Below, piece after piece: positions 22,616-34,298 of a DNA stretch of 64,000 nt. This DNA comes from Ananas comosus (lineage: Eukaryota > Streptophyta > Magnoliopsida > Poales > Bromeliaceae). The stretch's first letter is position 1, and each line of letters starts with the position of its first letter. The stretch covers positions 1,328,504-1,392,503 of the forward strand of contig NC_033622.1 of the NCBI RefSeq assembly GCF_001540865.1. Direction: 5' to 3'. Under the pieces are notes generated by a model that worked only from the letters and a program-made list of their open reading frames with translations, made no database searches and was not told the DNA's origin. The translations under genes and the position numbers were made by a program.

Positions 22616-24430
22616 GTTATATAATAATTGGAAATAAAAATGTGGAAGATACAAATAAAATTGTATTTATATTTCATAGTTACTTGTTTTCATTGTTATA
22701 ATCATATAAAAAAATTTAACTATAGCAGTTGAAATTATATACACATTGGTTGTAGTTTCAACTGTTCGAAATTATTTTCGATTGTAAAACCTAAATATCC
22801 ACTTATGTTAGTACACCAAATTCGCACGTAACTCTATTTTCTAAAAAGTACTATAATTGACCTCGCCGTGGGTGACGTCGAAGTTATTTATGAGAGAGAA
22901 AAAAATACAAAATAAAAAAAATAGTTGTTGTAATTTTTTTATCTTTTTATGTGCTAGTGCCTATTGCCTAGTGTGTAAAATTTTAGTAATATATATATAA
23001 AACAGTGTTATTATTACAGTTTCGAATCTATTAACTTCCTATCAAATAAATAGCATTTTAAAAACAAATTCTCTCAAATTTTAGTCCAGTTATATGTTAT
23101 TTTAATATAAAGATCATTTACGGACAAACAAACAAACCCTAAACAGGATTTCTTTTCTACACCCTTCTTTGCCATAATCAATTTTACTTGTTTTATTTTA
23201 AAAATATAAAATGGACTGGTCGCCAGGAAACAAACACACTCTTCTGTACCCTTCTCATAAAAAAAAAAAAGAAAAAAAATCATATTATCAAATTATTAAA
23301 TATTAAAAAAAATATTTTTGGTGCTCATTTAAGTATAATAAAGCTAAAGGACCATAAGTAGTTAATGTTACTAAAGGCAATGGTAATAGTTAATACTACT
23401 ACGCAAAACAGTATTAGAGTGAAAGTATATATAATAATTGATCCATAGCTATATATACAATATGATATTACGTATAAAAATAATAAAATATTTTTCATCA
23501 TAAATTTCAAACATAGTCTTTTCTAAAAAAAATACAATAAAAATTTATAATTTTTTTTTAAATTTTTTTTAGAGGTTTAAAAAGATTACTTTTATAAAGT
23601 TTTATTCTTTATCCATAGTGGTGATGTAGTCCTGAGATCAAATTTGGCACCATGCCCTTGTCACTTTTTATTATTCCACATTATGCATATTCTCATCCAT
23701 TTCTCATGTTCTAAACTTTTATAATAAGTGTGTAGGACCCTGATCCATTGTACCATTCCACATTAGTCCTTTTCTAGGCATTTTATAATAAATGGTTGGG
23801 GCCCTGATCCATTATTTTATCTTTGGGGATGCATGGTACTTGTTTATCATATTTATTTTTTGCTAAATTATAAAAATTTTCTATAAATATTCATTTTTGT
23901 ACTTTCTCTTCTCTACTTTTTAAAAATTTATATTTTGTCTTCTTAAAATTTTAAAAATATTTTCGAAAGATACGACGTTAACAGAGAGGGCAAAATGAGC
24001 AAATTGTCCTAACTTCTTCTATAAATTTTTTTTTTCTTAATATATATTTGTCATTTTGAATGGTATTTACAGTATAAATTATAAAAAATGGACGGAATAA
24101 TGATGGAACTGAATGGAGGGGGACTAAATGCAATGATTTGAAATGTTGAAGGAGTAAATTATAAATTTTTAAAAATTAGGAAGGAAAAGTAAAAAATCAA
24201 GTTTTTATAAGAAGGTTTTCTCTAATTTAGCTTTTATTTTATATGCCAATCTACTCACACAAACAGTTAAAAGTGTCATATAAATTTACCAATAGATTAA
24301 TAAACTACAATTCTCTTGAAAACCAAATATTGAATATCATTCTTGTAAGATCACAAGATTCAATAATTTATCCTTTCCTATCCACTAATTTCTCAAATTA
24401 AGAGCACGTTTGATACCCAAGGCTACTGGC
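22616..24430. other. AT-rich spacer, possible old MITE at 23870-24235
   Basis: I see no gene. The region near 23870-24235 has weak inverted ends and matches another stretch at 39263-39582 ('aattttaaaaatattt', 'aaaaattaggaaggaaaagt'), so both may be old copies of one MITE. 'ggccctgatccatt' words repeat at about 23737 and 23801. Confidence 0.4.
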
Positions 24431-25199
24431 CTGAAAAAGAGTTGAAAGAAAATATATATAAATACTACAACGTAATCGAATCATTGTGAAAGAGTTGAAA
24501 GAAAATATATAGTGTTAGGATTCGTCCACTTTGGAACTTATCTAAAATATTTTTAATTCATATGGGATAAGAAATAAATATTTATAATTATCTATTATAT
24601 TCCTAGTCCACTTGGGATAAAGAATAAATCTAACAGATAAATCCTAATCTGTTTAAATCTCTATCTATCAGAGATTTAGTTAGAATATGATTAGGATTAA
24701 TGTCTCCCTTATGGCTTATAAATATTTGAGGTATTGNTAACAGATAAATCCTAATCTGTTTAAATCTCTATCTATGTGAGATTTAGTTAGAATATGATTA
24801 GGATTAATGTCTCCCTTATGGCTTATAAATATATGAGGTATTGACCATATACGACACACGAAAGACAACAAAAAAAAAAGAATCATCTCTCCATAAAAAA
24901 TTCTTTTTTGGGTTCGCTCTAGGGCACCATCTGAAACCCTAGAGATTTGGGCGGTGTGCGGCGATCGATTCTAGTAGCCGGATTGCAACGAGTAAGAACA
25001 ACGTGCAACAAATTGAGACAGAATATTGGCGGATCAACAAGTTCGTAAAACAAGACGAGATTCAATCCTGATAATCGTAATACATTCCGCGAAAAAGAGG
25101 TATATAAAAATCTATATGATTTTTGCGAACTATTTATTTGGATATTTAATTATTTTATCCAACATATAGAAATACTACAATGTAATCGAATCATTGTGA
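24428..25199. repeat. 53-bp tandem duplication split by the solo LTR
   Basis: 'aaagagttgaaagaaaatata' plus 'aatactacaacgtaatcgaa' occurs whole at about 24436-24488. It occurs again with the LTR inserted in its middle (left half 24489-24512, right half 25165-25199). Confidence 0.75.
24513..25164. mobile_element. Solo LTR of an LTR retrotransposon
   Basis: It begins TGTTAGGATTC and ends TTATCCAACA, with a perfect 5-bp duplication TATAG on both sides (24508-24512 and 25165-25169). No internal domain or second LTR is present, so it is a solo LTR, normally made by recombination between two LTRs. Inside, a segment of about 100 bp ('taacagataaatcctaatct' onward) is repeated head to tail, with an N at the junction near 24737. 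Superfamily (Copia or Gypsy) is not determinable here. Confidence 0.85.
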
Positions 25200-25967
25200 T
25201 CTACGGAGATTACCCTATTTTATTGTACATATACAATTTTTCTGTAATTCCAAAGCGAATCTACAATCAATCCAAAGCGAATCTACAATCAATCGATCGA
25301 TCAATGAGGAATGCAAATGGGCCGGACGGGCCTACTGGACCAGGAGGTCAATGCAAAGAACGAAAAGATTGGATCTAACTTTTGATCCGTAACAGTTTTT
25401 AGTACTTGAAATTGTTTTCAGTTAGAATAAGGCTAAGGGCACGTTTGCTAGCGAGGCTCATCTAATGCTATTAGAGAAAACAAAATTGGGGCAAAACTAT
25501 ATAGGATATATATACTTTTTCTGTTTTTCAATGATACCATAAAAAATATATCATGAGCCACTCACTACGAGAATTGGAGTTGACATTAAAATTATTTTCA
25601 AAAGCGAAAATTATTTTCCCTCGAAAAAGTATTTTGTGGGAAGTCAAAACAATTGAAAAAGTCCATTTTAAATTATAGAAATTGTATTCCATTTGCCATG
25701 CACAAGCAGAGCATACACCACTATATACAAAAAAAAGACAAGAGAGAGAGAGAGAGAGTTCAACTCCAAATATTTACTTTTATTTTCAGGCTACAAAACA
25801 ACTCATGACTCAAAAAAAAAAACAAAAGTAGAAAAAGAGAAAACCCAAAAAAGATTTATTATAGAGAGAGAAATTAACACAACTCACAGTGGATGTTTAA
25901 TGCCCCTACTATTCAACATCACACACACACATTCTCCGGGTCTGGCACTAAACTAGTCCTCCAATAT
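25200..25967. other. Spacer and 3' flank of the Gly-rich gene
   Basis: AT-rich sequence, a short (GA)n at 25740-25758 and (CA)n at 25920-25931. The last few hundred bases are the likely 3' UTR of the minus-strand gene that follows. The 60-codon frame at 25196-25378 is not supported. Confidence 0.5.
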
Positions 25968-26369
25968 TCAGTGGCGTCCTCCCGATCCGAATCCAGACCC
26001 CTGCCCCTCTCCGTACCCCGACCCGGAACCCTCTGACCCAGCATATGAACCAGCATTAGACCCGGCGTATGAGCCTGAACCCGAACCTGAACCAGACGCA
26101 GAGGCCGAACCAGAGCCGGAACCAGAACCAGAACCGGAACCAGACACCGAGCCAGAGCCCGACCCGGACCCAGATGCAGAGCCCCCGTCACCAACACCGA
26201 GCCCAAGCCCTAGACCGAGACCGAGCCCAAGCCCTTGCCCGAGCCCCGGACCGCCGCCGAGGTTCACACTAAGATCCTTTCGAGCTGTGGGGCGGCTTTC
26301 GGTGCTAACCATGGCCAAGCACAAGAAGCAAAGAAGCAAAGCCAAACCAGAAGCACTTCCACAAGCCAT
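25968..26369 (-). CDS. Secreted Gly/Ser-rich protein 1
   Basis: This single-exon frame gives 133 residues starting at a good ATG (26369). Residues 1-25 form a signal peptide with the hydrophobic core [13 protein letters not shown] and a likely cut after STES. A short charged RPTARKDL follows, then a Gly/Leu stretch (about 38-60), a long (Gly-Ser)n stretch (about 63-110) with '[13 protein letters not shown]', and a Gly/Tyr end. Gly-rich proteins of this sort are usually placed in the cell wall or apoplast; no biochemical role can be read from the sequence. The gene at 35837-36424 has the same order of parts, including an ES-R-x-ARK junction after the signal peptide, so the two look like paralogues. 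A TATA box lies about 90 bp upstream. Repeats cause long shadow frames on the other strand. Confidence 0.8.
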   Translation of the reverse strand: MACGSASGLALLLCFLCLAMVSTESRPTARKDLSVNLGGGPGLGQGLGLGLGLGLGLGVGDGGSASGSGSGSGSVSGSGSGSGSGSGSASASGSGSGSGSYAGSNAGSYAGSEGSGSGYGEGQGSGFGSGGRH

Positions 26370-26457
26370 TTCTTACACTCTTCTTGCAATGCTACTTCTT
26401 CAGGGAATCCTACAATATTTCCCAAGTGTTGTTGACTCAAATAGCTACATAGGAGAG

Positions 26458-26467
26458 CTATTTATAG
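26458..26467 (-). promoter_or_regulatory. TATA box of Gly-rich gene 1
   Basis: CTATAAATAG on the gene strand, about 90 bp before the start codon at 26369, which is a normal plant distance. Confidence 0.65.
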
Positions 26468-26469
26468 GC

Positions 26470-28827
26470 CATTTTGTGCATCTAAAACCAGGGGACAACA
26501 CCATGCATGCGAATTATCTTCAACCGAAAGCAAAGTGCGTCAATTATTCTTTGTATGCGGCCATGATTTGTACGTACAAAAGTTAGTGGCGCACTACTAG
26601 TTAATGGGTTAAGAGTTAGAGAGAAAATCACTTAGGTTGACACATGTATGAACATGAGAAGGGTTGGGTTACATTAGAGATTGAGATTAGTTCAGTTGAG
26701 TCACTAAAATCTTCGGATTTTGCACATGGATGTATGCATGATAAAGAATAATTGTTTTTTGCTTTTTTTTTTTTTTATTAGGCAAGATAAGCTTAACACA
26801 AAAGTTAACAAAAATGGCTAGCTAGTTCTTTGAATTAAATATGATAAGACGGAATCGAGAAAGAAAAAAGAAAACAACTAAAGCATACAAATAAGTACGA
26901 GATAAGCCTTTAATTGTTACTTTTTAGAGTAAACAAGCTATTTCAAAAGCTATACTAAACAAGCACTTAGTTTTAATTCTTAACTATTACATACTCTTTA
27001 GAGTAAACAAGCTAGTGCAAAAGGCTAGCGCTACACTAAACAAGCACGCACTTTAAATAGAGTTTAGACATATGGAATAAAAGAAGTTTGGCTTAGCTAG
27101 AGGCATGTATAAAAATCCCTACGAAAAAAAAAAAAATTCTAAAATGTCAATTACATGGGTAGTAACAAAGCATTAGAGAACCACATGTAGTGATCTTATT
27201 GCCTTTCTTTTTGGACCATGCATGGGTTCTTTAGTGAGGTGGGCATGAAGTTTGAATTAAGCTTTATAGCATGTTATGATGACACAACCACGATAGATTT
27301 CTCAACTACTCCCACTTCTTGTTGGCATCATCATGCGTGCATGAAACTTCTAAAATTTCTTCTTCATCAAACTTCTTAGTTTGGCGACAATTCGAGAGTA
27401 AGGCTTCATTTAGAATTGCAGAAAATATAATATATTATGTGCAATAGAAAAATGTAGGGTAAAATATATTACGTGTTTTTATAAAAGAATAATATGCATA
27501 TATATAGATCACATAGATTCAGTTAAGGTATAATTCCCGTGACTTGATTGGAAAAAATGATTAATATAGGTTTATGTAATTTTTTTACCAATTTGTTTAA
27601 TCTAATATCACTAAATAGCCTCTCTAGCAAATTATTCCTCTTACTAGTGAAAGATTTATAAATTAACAAAAAACAAAGGTAAATTGAAGGGTTTACATAA
27701 GTATTTTGATTCAAATTCCGTGGCTTGGTGTCTGTTTGGCCCAAATATAGGGAGTAAATTAATTTAGAGATGCAAATAGATCCGAGTTAGCTAAACTCTC
27801 ATCCAGATCCATTTTGAGTGGGGCGTAAGTGAGGGCTAAAAATAAAGAGAAAAAAACTGCTCTGAGTCCGTCTTGATCCGCTAAAGAAGTGGAGCAAAAG
27901 GCGGGGGACTCCTTCCTTCCCTTAATTAATCTCTCCCGATCCACTAAAAATTCACTTCCACTCTGATCCATCTCGAATAAAACAGTAAATCAGAATAAAA
28001 TATAAGATAAAAATTAATCAATCCGTCTTGAATCTACGCCAATCCACCAAAAAAATAAGGATCGTAGAGGAAGTCTACTATGTAACACTTATACCACATC
28101 ATCACCACATCATCTATCTCCAGCCAATTATATTTCTCTTTTTGAGAAAAGTACAATAAAAATATTTTTCTGAAAGCTATAATGGGATAGGTGAACTACA
28201 TGAGAGCTTTTTAATTGATTGGGGGCACCATGTCAATAATATAAGCGTTGTATTCTAAAATTTTTGTCTAGATCCTCTTCCTCTACATTTCTAGAAGTAA
28301 TGATGGTGATAAAAATATTATTTAAATAGTATTCATAGGAAAAGCCAAAACCACAATTTAGTTTGAAATATACTTTCTAAATACAGCTATTTTAAAGCTT
28401 TATAACCCTACTTCTCCATTGCTAAATACATAATTGAATCACTTCCCGGAAGGAGACTTCCACCACCATCTTAATGTATTGTATTCAAATTTCTTTGGAC
28501 CTCTAAAGCATCAAAACAATGGCTTTTTAGAAACGTAAAGAAAATACATTTCTAAACTAAACTTTAATTTTGACACGTGTACAGAAATATAAAGACCAAG
28601 AGCTCTAGTAATAATAACCGGACTTAAGTATTTTAAACTATTGGTTTGAACTCAACAAGTTATTGTTATTAGTTGGTTAGATAGTTACAGCAATTACCTT
28701 TCATATGGTTTGACGGTTGTCATCATCATTATATAGTAGGGGAGATTAGAAATCGTATTTCTAACTAAACCAAAGCATCTATAAGCTATATTAACTCTAT
28801 CTATAAGCTATATTAATTCTATCTAGG
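26470..28827. other. AT-rich spacer
   Basis: No gene is supported. 27765-28020 ('gatgcaaatagatccgag', 'ctccttccttccc', 'cactctgatcc') resembles 45420-45640 and may be a decayed repeat. 'gctataagctatattaaytctatct' occurs twice in tandem at about 28780-28825, directly before the foldback element. Confidence 0.5.
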
Positions 28828-29771
28828 TTTTGTTAGATTGATCTATTCAATGATTAGTTTGATTTTCGTATTTTTCGTCGGTTCGATCTAATCTTAAGGA
28901 TTAACAGAATAGCACGATTCTCTCTGTGTGTGTTTAACGGCCACTTTAGAAGGTTTTTCTATCCCTATTGGATAGATGTACAAATTTTCATTACGTACAC
29001 CCGGTGCACTATGTAAGCCGTGCGCCAGTGGTTAAGGTGTTAAATATACTTAAATTAATTGGATAAGGGCAATTAGATTGTAGGTTATATATCTATTCAA
29101 ATTTGAGCCATTTAAATGTGAAAAATTCTTTGATTTAACTTTTGAACGTGTCTTTTTCTATATGTGCATTGTAAATGTTTGATCATGCCCTAAGTTGTTT
29201 AATTTGAAATTAGAGCCTTTTGAGGTTGATTTTTATAATCTATACTACTTATAAAAGATGGAGTTTTTAAATTTTTTTCTTTCCCAAAATATCGGTCCCT
29301 ATTAATATAGTAGTGTAGATTAAAAATTTTAAAACTCTCTCTTTTATAAGTGGTATAGATTATAAAAATCAACCTCAAAAGGCTCTAATTTCAAATTAAA
29401 CAAATTAGGGCATGATCAAACATTTACAATGCACATATAGAAAAAGACATGTTTAAAAGTTAAATCAAAGAATTTTTCACATTTAAATGGCTCAAATTTG
29501 AATAGATCTATAACCTACGATCTAATTGCCCTTATCCATTTAATTTAAATATATTTAACACCTTAACCACTGGCGCACGGCTTACATGGTGCACCGGGTG
29601 TGCGTAATGAAAATTTGTACACCTATCCAATAGGGATAGAAGAACCTTCTAAAGTGGCGGTTAAACACACACAGAGAGAATTGTGCTATTCTGTTAATCC
29701 TTAAGATTAGATGGAACAGGCGAAAAATACGGAAATCAAACTAATCATTGAAAAGATCAATCCAACAAAAA
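28828..29771. mobile_element. Large foldback inverted repeat (0.94 kb) just upstream of a tetraspanin
   Basis: The left arm (about 28828-29276) and right arm (about 29321-29771) are inverted copies of roughly 450 bp with few mismatches, separated by about 45 bp. Both arms share TTTTGTTRGATTGATC at the tips and 'cacccggtgca', 'ccagtggttaaggtgttaaa' and 'ttttgaggttgatttttata' further in. There is no coding capacity. The type is a foldback or very long-TIR element; no clear target duplication was seen. It could be transcribed into a long hairpin RNA. The right tip lies about 65-130 bp from the possible start codons of the next gene. Confidence 0.85.
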
Positions 29772-29837
29772 TATCCAGCTCCCAAAATGCTCTACTATAT
29801 CTACCCAAAAATCTCCCCCCAACACTACCCCTATAGT

Positions 29838-31472
29838 ATGAGCACTCCACCCCCCTCCTCTTCCGCTACCGCGCCCTCTCCTCCTCCCTTTCCTCCCCAA
29901 ATGAAGCGCATCCTACGCCTTCTCGCCGTCCTCGCCTCCTTCGTCTCCCTCCCCGCACTCGCATGCGGCGTGTGGCTCCTCGTGACCCGTGACTACGACT
30001 GCGAGGACCTGCTTGTGACGAGCGGCATGCGCGTAGGCGTCGGGGTGGGGCTCCTCGGCATGTTTGTCGTCAGCAATGCAGCCGGGTACTCGACCGTGCG
30101 GAAGGGGGTGGCGCTGGCCGGGTACGCGGTGCTGGCGGTGGCGCTCGTGGTGGCACTCACCATGGGGCTCGTGCTCGTCGGCGTGTACAAGATGGAGGCC
30201 CGACAAGTCCCCGCCTCGCCCGGGTGGTTCCAGACGCGCCTCGCGAGCACCGGAAACTGGAATGAGGTGAAGTCGTGCTTGTACAACAATCGCATCTGCA
30301 GCGACTTGGCGTACCGCACCGGCGGCCTCTCGGCGCACGAATTCGGCAAGATCAAGCTCTCTCCGGTTGAGGTATTACCACGTTCTCCATGCATGCATGG
30401 AACGTACGTCCATGACTCACATGCAATGTTACGGTTTCGTAGTTTAGGCGCATTTTTGGCTTAGCTTCTGCTCAAGTATTTGTCAACTTAATAAATGTGA
30501 ATTGACAACTTAAAAGCTACTATTTTTGGTACAACGAGTTGTTTTTTTCTTCTTTTTTTTTTTGCCCTTTTGTTGTTGATTTATTTAGATAGAAGCAATA
30601 ATCTGATGCTTCTGAGTTTAGGCGCATTTTTGGCTCAGCTTTTGCTCAAGTATTTGTCAACAAAGTAAGCAATGCAAGTACGAATTTAAAACTAAAAAGT
30701 TTCTATTTTTGGCACAACGAGTTGTTTTTTATTTCTTTTCCCCCTTTTTGTTGATCCATTTAGCACCAGAGTTAGTGCTTTTCGCAACTGTAATATTGCT
30801 GTAGATATATAGGAGTAATGATCTGGTGCTTCCTATATACTTTTTTGTAGTTTAGGCACATTTTCACCTTAACTTCTACCCAAGTATTTATCAACAAGTT
30901 ATAAATAAATAAGCATGAAGTTTAAACTTAGATGCTACTATTTTTGTCACAAAGAGTTTTTTTTTTTTTTTTCTTTTTTATTGATCCATTCACCGCCAGA
31001 GTTAGTGCTTTTTGCAACTGCAAGTGCTTTTGTAAATGAGTCTTTTACATATTTGTAACATTTTGCACAATAAAAGCATCCTTGCCATGCAGAAGCATGA
31101 CCAAATAAGCCCTAATTTTTTCTTGCGTACTAAATCTTAATCATTTTTTAAAAATTTTGTTTGGTTACGAATAAGGCGGGATGTTGCAAACCGCCGGACG
31201 AATGCGGGATGGCGTACGTGAGCGCGACCGACTGGATATTTGCAGAGAACAACGACTACGCAAAATACGCCGGAGGCAAGTACAGGCCCGATTGTCGTGC
31301 GTGGGGGAACCGAGCCGATCAGCTGTGCTTCAACTGCGATATGTGCAGGGACGGGTTCGCGAAGGCCGTCACGAGTCGATGGAGGAAGGTCGGGATCTTC
31401 CTTATCGTGATTTCGGTGCTCCTGATCGCAGTGCACGCGGCACGGTTCATCATCTTGATGTCAAAGAAGTAG
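29838..31472 (+). CDS. Divergent tetraspanin, two exons, complete
   Basis: A second tetraspanin, more diverged than the one at 11.6-14.2 kb. Exon 1 ends at 30371 and exon 2 is 31176-31472; the phase-0 intron again precedes the GCCK box. From the ATG at 29901 the protein has 255 residues. From an upstream in-frame ATG at 29838 it gains a Ser/Pro-rich 21-residue leader (STPPPSSSATAPSPPPF), which is unusual. The 29901 start (MKRILRLLAVLASF) fits the family better, since a helix should follow soon. TM1 is about 6-28, TM2 44-62, TM3 72-96 and TM4 229-250 (numbering from 29901). The large loop has AGCCKPPDECG at 158-168, plus C126, C133, C197, C208, C211 and C214. TM2 and TM3 are Gly/Val-rich and lack the usual loop residues seen in the TET8 type. 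The C-tail is short. The clade cannot be settled by eye. Confidence 0.88.
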
Positions 31473-33300
31473 AATTCATCTTTTGTTATATGTTTTAGCT
31501 ATGGTACATTTTGGCCGAAATGTATTGTGATCAATATCATTCAAATTTATGTAGGTCATTTTTTGAAGTAGGACACTGAAGTTTAATTTGTTCTATTTAA
31601 ATTAGACACCTCCTCAATTTGTTGTTTATTTTGATTCATATATATTATGGGTAGAAATTGGGTGCTATTAGAGCACGAAAACCTCAATGCTCCTAAACTA
31701 TTTTCGACGATGGGACTTGCGAATTCCTCAATGCTCCTAAACTATTTTCGACGATGGGACTTGCGAATTGACGATCAGTTCTGTTTTACTTAATCTAACA
31801 TATTTGAACTATTTAGAAAATAATTTTTACAGATTTTCTCCAATAAATCCATTTGCTTATGGAGTAAATTAGCATGATACCATTTGTTATACAATAGATT
31901 CGCATTTATATATTAAAATGTTAGTAACTTATCTACATTTGAATGCCATATATATTACTTAAGCTTAATTAAGAAACTGACACCATTATATAATTAGTCT
32001 AATACATAAATATAGAATCATTAGTATTTCATATTGAGGTGTCAAGGTATAGTACGTTAATGATCAGCTCTAATTGATAAAAGTCTAATTCTCTCAATTA
32101 GTAAGAATATATAATCATCTGTATAGGAAGAAAGGGTAATTGCGCTTTTCCGTAAACTATGAGGTCCGTGACACTTAATTTGGTCCTCAATCTTCAATTT
32201 GTTGCTAGCAAACTGGCTCGAATTTTTAGAATTATTATAATCAAATTCCATAACTCAATTTAATAAGCTAATTAATATTCACAAATTATTGACATAGAAG
32301 TGATATAGTATATTAATTATTATTACTTCATCAATGACAATACTTTCACAGTATTTCTATATTAATAGTTTGTCATATATTTAGTCAACAAAATTAGATT
32401 GTAGAATTTAATTGCAATAATTTTGAAAGTTCAAATCATAAATTATTACGAATCAAAGTTTGAGGACCAAATGAAATATACATATCTTATAGTTTGGGGA
32501 CCAAAACTGTAATTTATCCTAGAAAAAAAAAAAGTTTCAACACACCTATACAGGTAGTAATTAAAGTGGATATACACCAAAATTTGTTATTTTAAATATC
32601 TTTTAACTTTTTATTGTTAATAATTTACCTATAATCTCTCTCTCTCCTAGTACTATGAATTAAAATCTCTCTCTCTTTCTCTCTACCCTAACTATCTCTA
32701 TAACTTCGTAAGTTACTAACAAATTCGTGCTTATCTAATTATCTAGGGTATATTCTATATATAGTATATAAAAAAACAGCAACAAGCATAAATTTTAAAA
32801 TTTTAAAAAATTTGATACTTTGGAGGGAACCCGAGTTACAATTTGTATTTGGTAACTGTTTGACTATATTTTGTTCGAAAAACAAACTGTTTCAAAATAA
32901 CGACTTTTATGCTTTGAACTAAGGCTGTTTGATATTAAGACCCATCTGACGCTATTAGATAAAATAGAGTTGGGATAAAAGCATATGGGATATGCTTCTG
33001 CGTTTTTAATGGCATCGCAAAAAATATATCGTAACCAACTCATCGCGATATGCGGAACGCAATATTACGTACGGAAACAAACAGAACATTTTCCTTCGTA
33101 CTTTCTCACCACACGTAATGCAATCTTCCCACAATCCCAAACAAAGCCTAAACTAACGTGCATAGTATGAAAAAAGAAAAAAAGAAAAAAAAATCAAAGA
33201 GGGCCATTGTGTTCGGCTGGGTATTCGACTTGCTCTAGCTCGGATCGTAATTAAATAAGCCGAGCTTGGGTTACTGGGGTCACCTGTATTAGGCTTCAAA
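31473..33300. other. AT-rich spacer with a possible MITE and a 44-bp duplication
   Basis: A 44-bp unit ('cctcaatgctcctaaacta' onward) is repeated head to tail at 31682-31725 and 31726-31769, inside an arm of a long-TA-MITE-like sequence. A further element (about 32130-32520) has inverted 'taattgcgcttttccgtaaac' / 'ggggaccaaaactgtaattta' ends. Short (CT)n tracts lie at 32635-32690. No gene is seen. Confidence 0.5.
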
Positions 33301-33302
33301 AG

Positions 33303-33305
<3 letters not shown>

Positions 33306-33375
<70 letters not shown>

Positions 33376-33875
33376 CTAGGTTGGAACACTATCAATAGCA
33401 CCAAACTATTGGTGCTATTGATTTTTTAGCCCTTAAATTGAAAACTAGGTTGGAACACTATCAATAGCACCAAACTATTGGTGCTATTGATTTTTTAGCC
33501 CTTAGATTGAAAAATGGATGGTTAGGATGATGTGGGCCCCCTAGGGTTGAGTGAGTGGTTGGTTGAATAGTATAATCTAACGAATAAAAATAATCATAGG
33601 GTTAAATCTAACGGCGGAAAACTCGATAACACCAAATTCTTTGTGCTATCGATAGTACCCCAGCCGTCCGGCTATGGTGCTTGTAAATTTTTTACCGTTA
33701 GATCTATATCTTTGATCATTTTCACCTGTTAGATTATATTATTCAACCAACCACCCACTCAACCCTAGGGGGCCTACATCATCCTAACCGCACATTCCTT
33801 AATCCAAGGGCCGAAAATTTACGAGCACCAATGACTTGGTATTTTTAAAAGTATAGGAGCTCAATTCTAGCTATA
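33306..33875. mobile_element. Two short TA-MITEs joined head to head next to (TA)n-(GA)n
   Basis: A (TA)n-(GA)n tract (33306-33371) is followed by one short-family copy (33372-33660), whose first 69 bp are duplicated in tandem (33372-33440 and 33441-33509). A second copy in the opposite sense follows (about 33661-33875) and ends before another short TA run. Shared words: 'ttggtgctatt', 'cctagggttgagtgagtgg' and its complement. Confidence 0.75.
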
Positions 33876-34298
33876 TATATCAATTCATAAACTAATTTTC
33901 TTAGTATTATGCTATGGCATTTTATACATTTATTTTGTATATTAAACTATAAAAAATATTCTCGTGTCAAGTTCTAAATAATGTTCTATGAAAATCAAAT
34001 CGTAAATTGCTCTATATCAGAAATTTCAAATAGCTCGTTTAGGGCTCGCATTCGCTCGAGCTCGACTCGAATTAATTTTAAGCTGAGCTTTAGCTTGAAT
34101 TTAGCTCAAAACTATTTTCAAGCCAAACTTGAGCTAAGTTAAGCTCACTCGAGCTCGACTTGCTTTCATCCTTAATTGCACGCAGTCAAAAATGCAATAA
34201 AAAAATATTCTATTTATTTCTGTAAGTGACAACTACTTAATCAAATAACACTTGTTCAATTAGAATACACTTTTTGTAGTTGCAATGATAAACATTAT

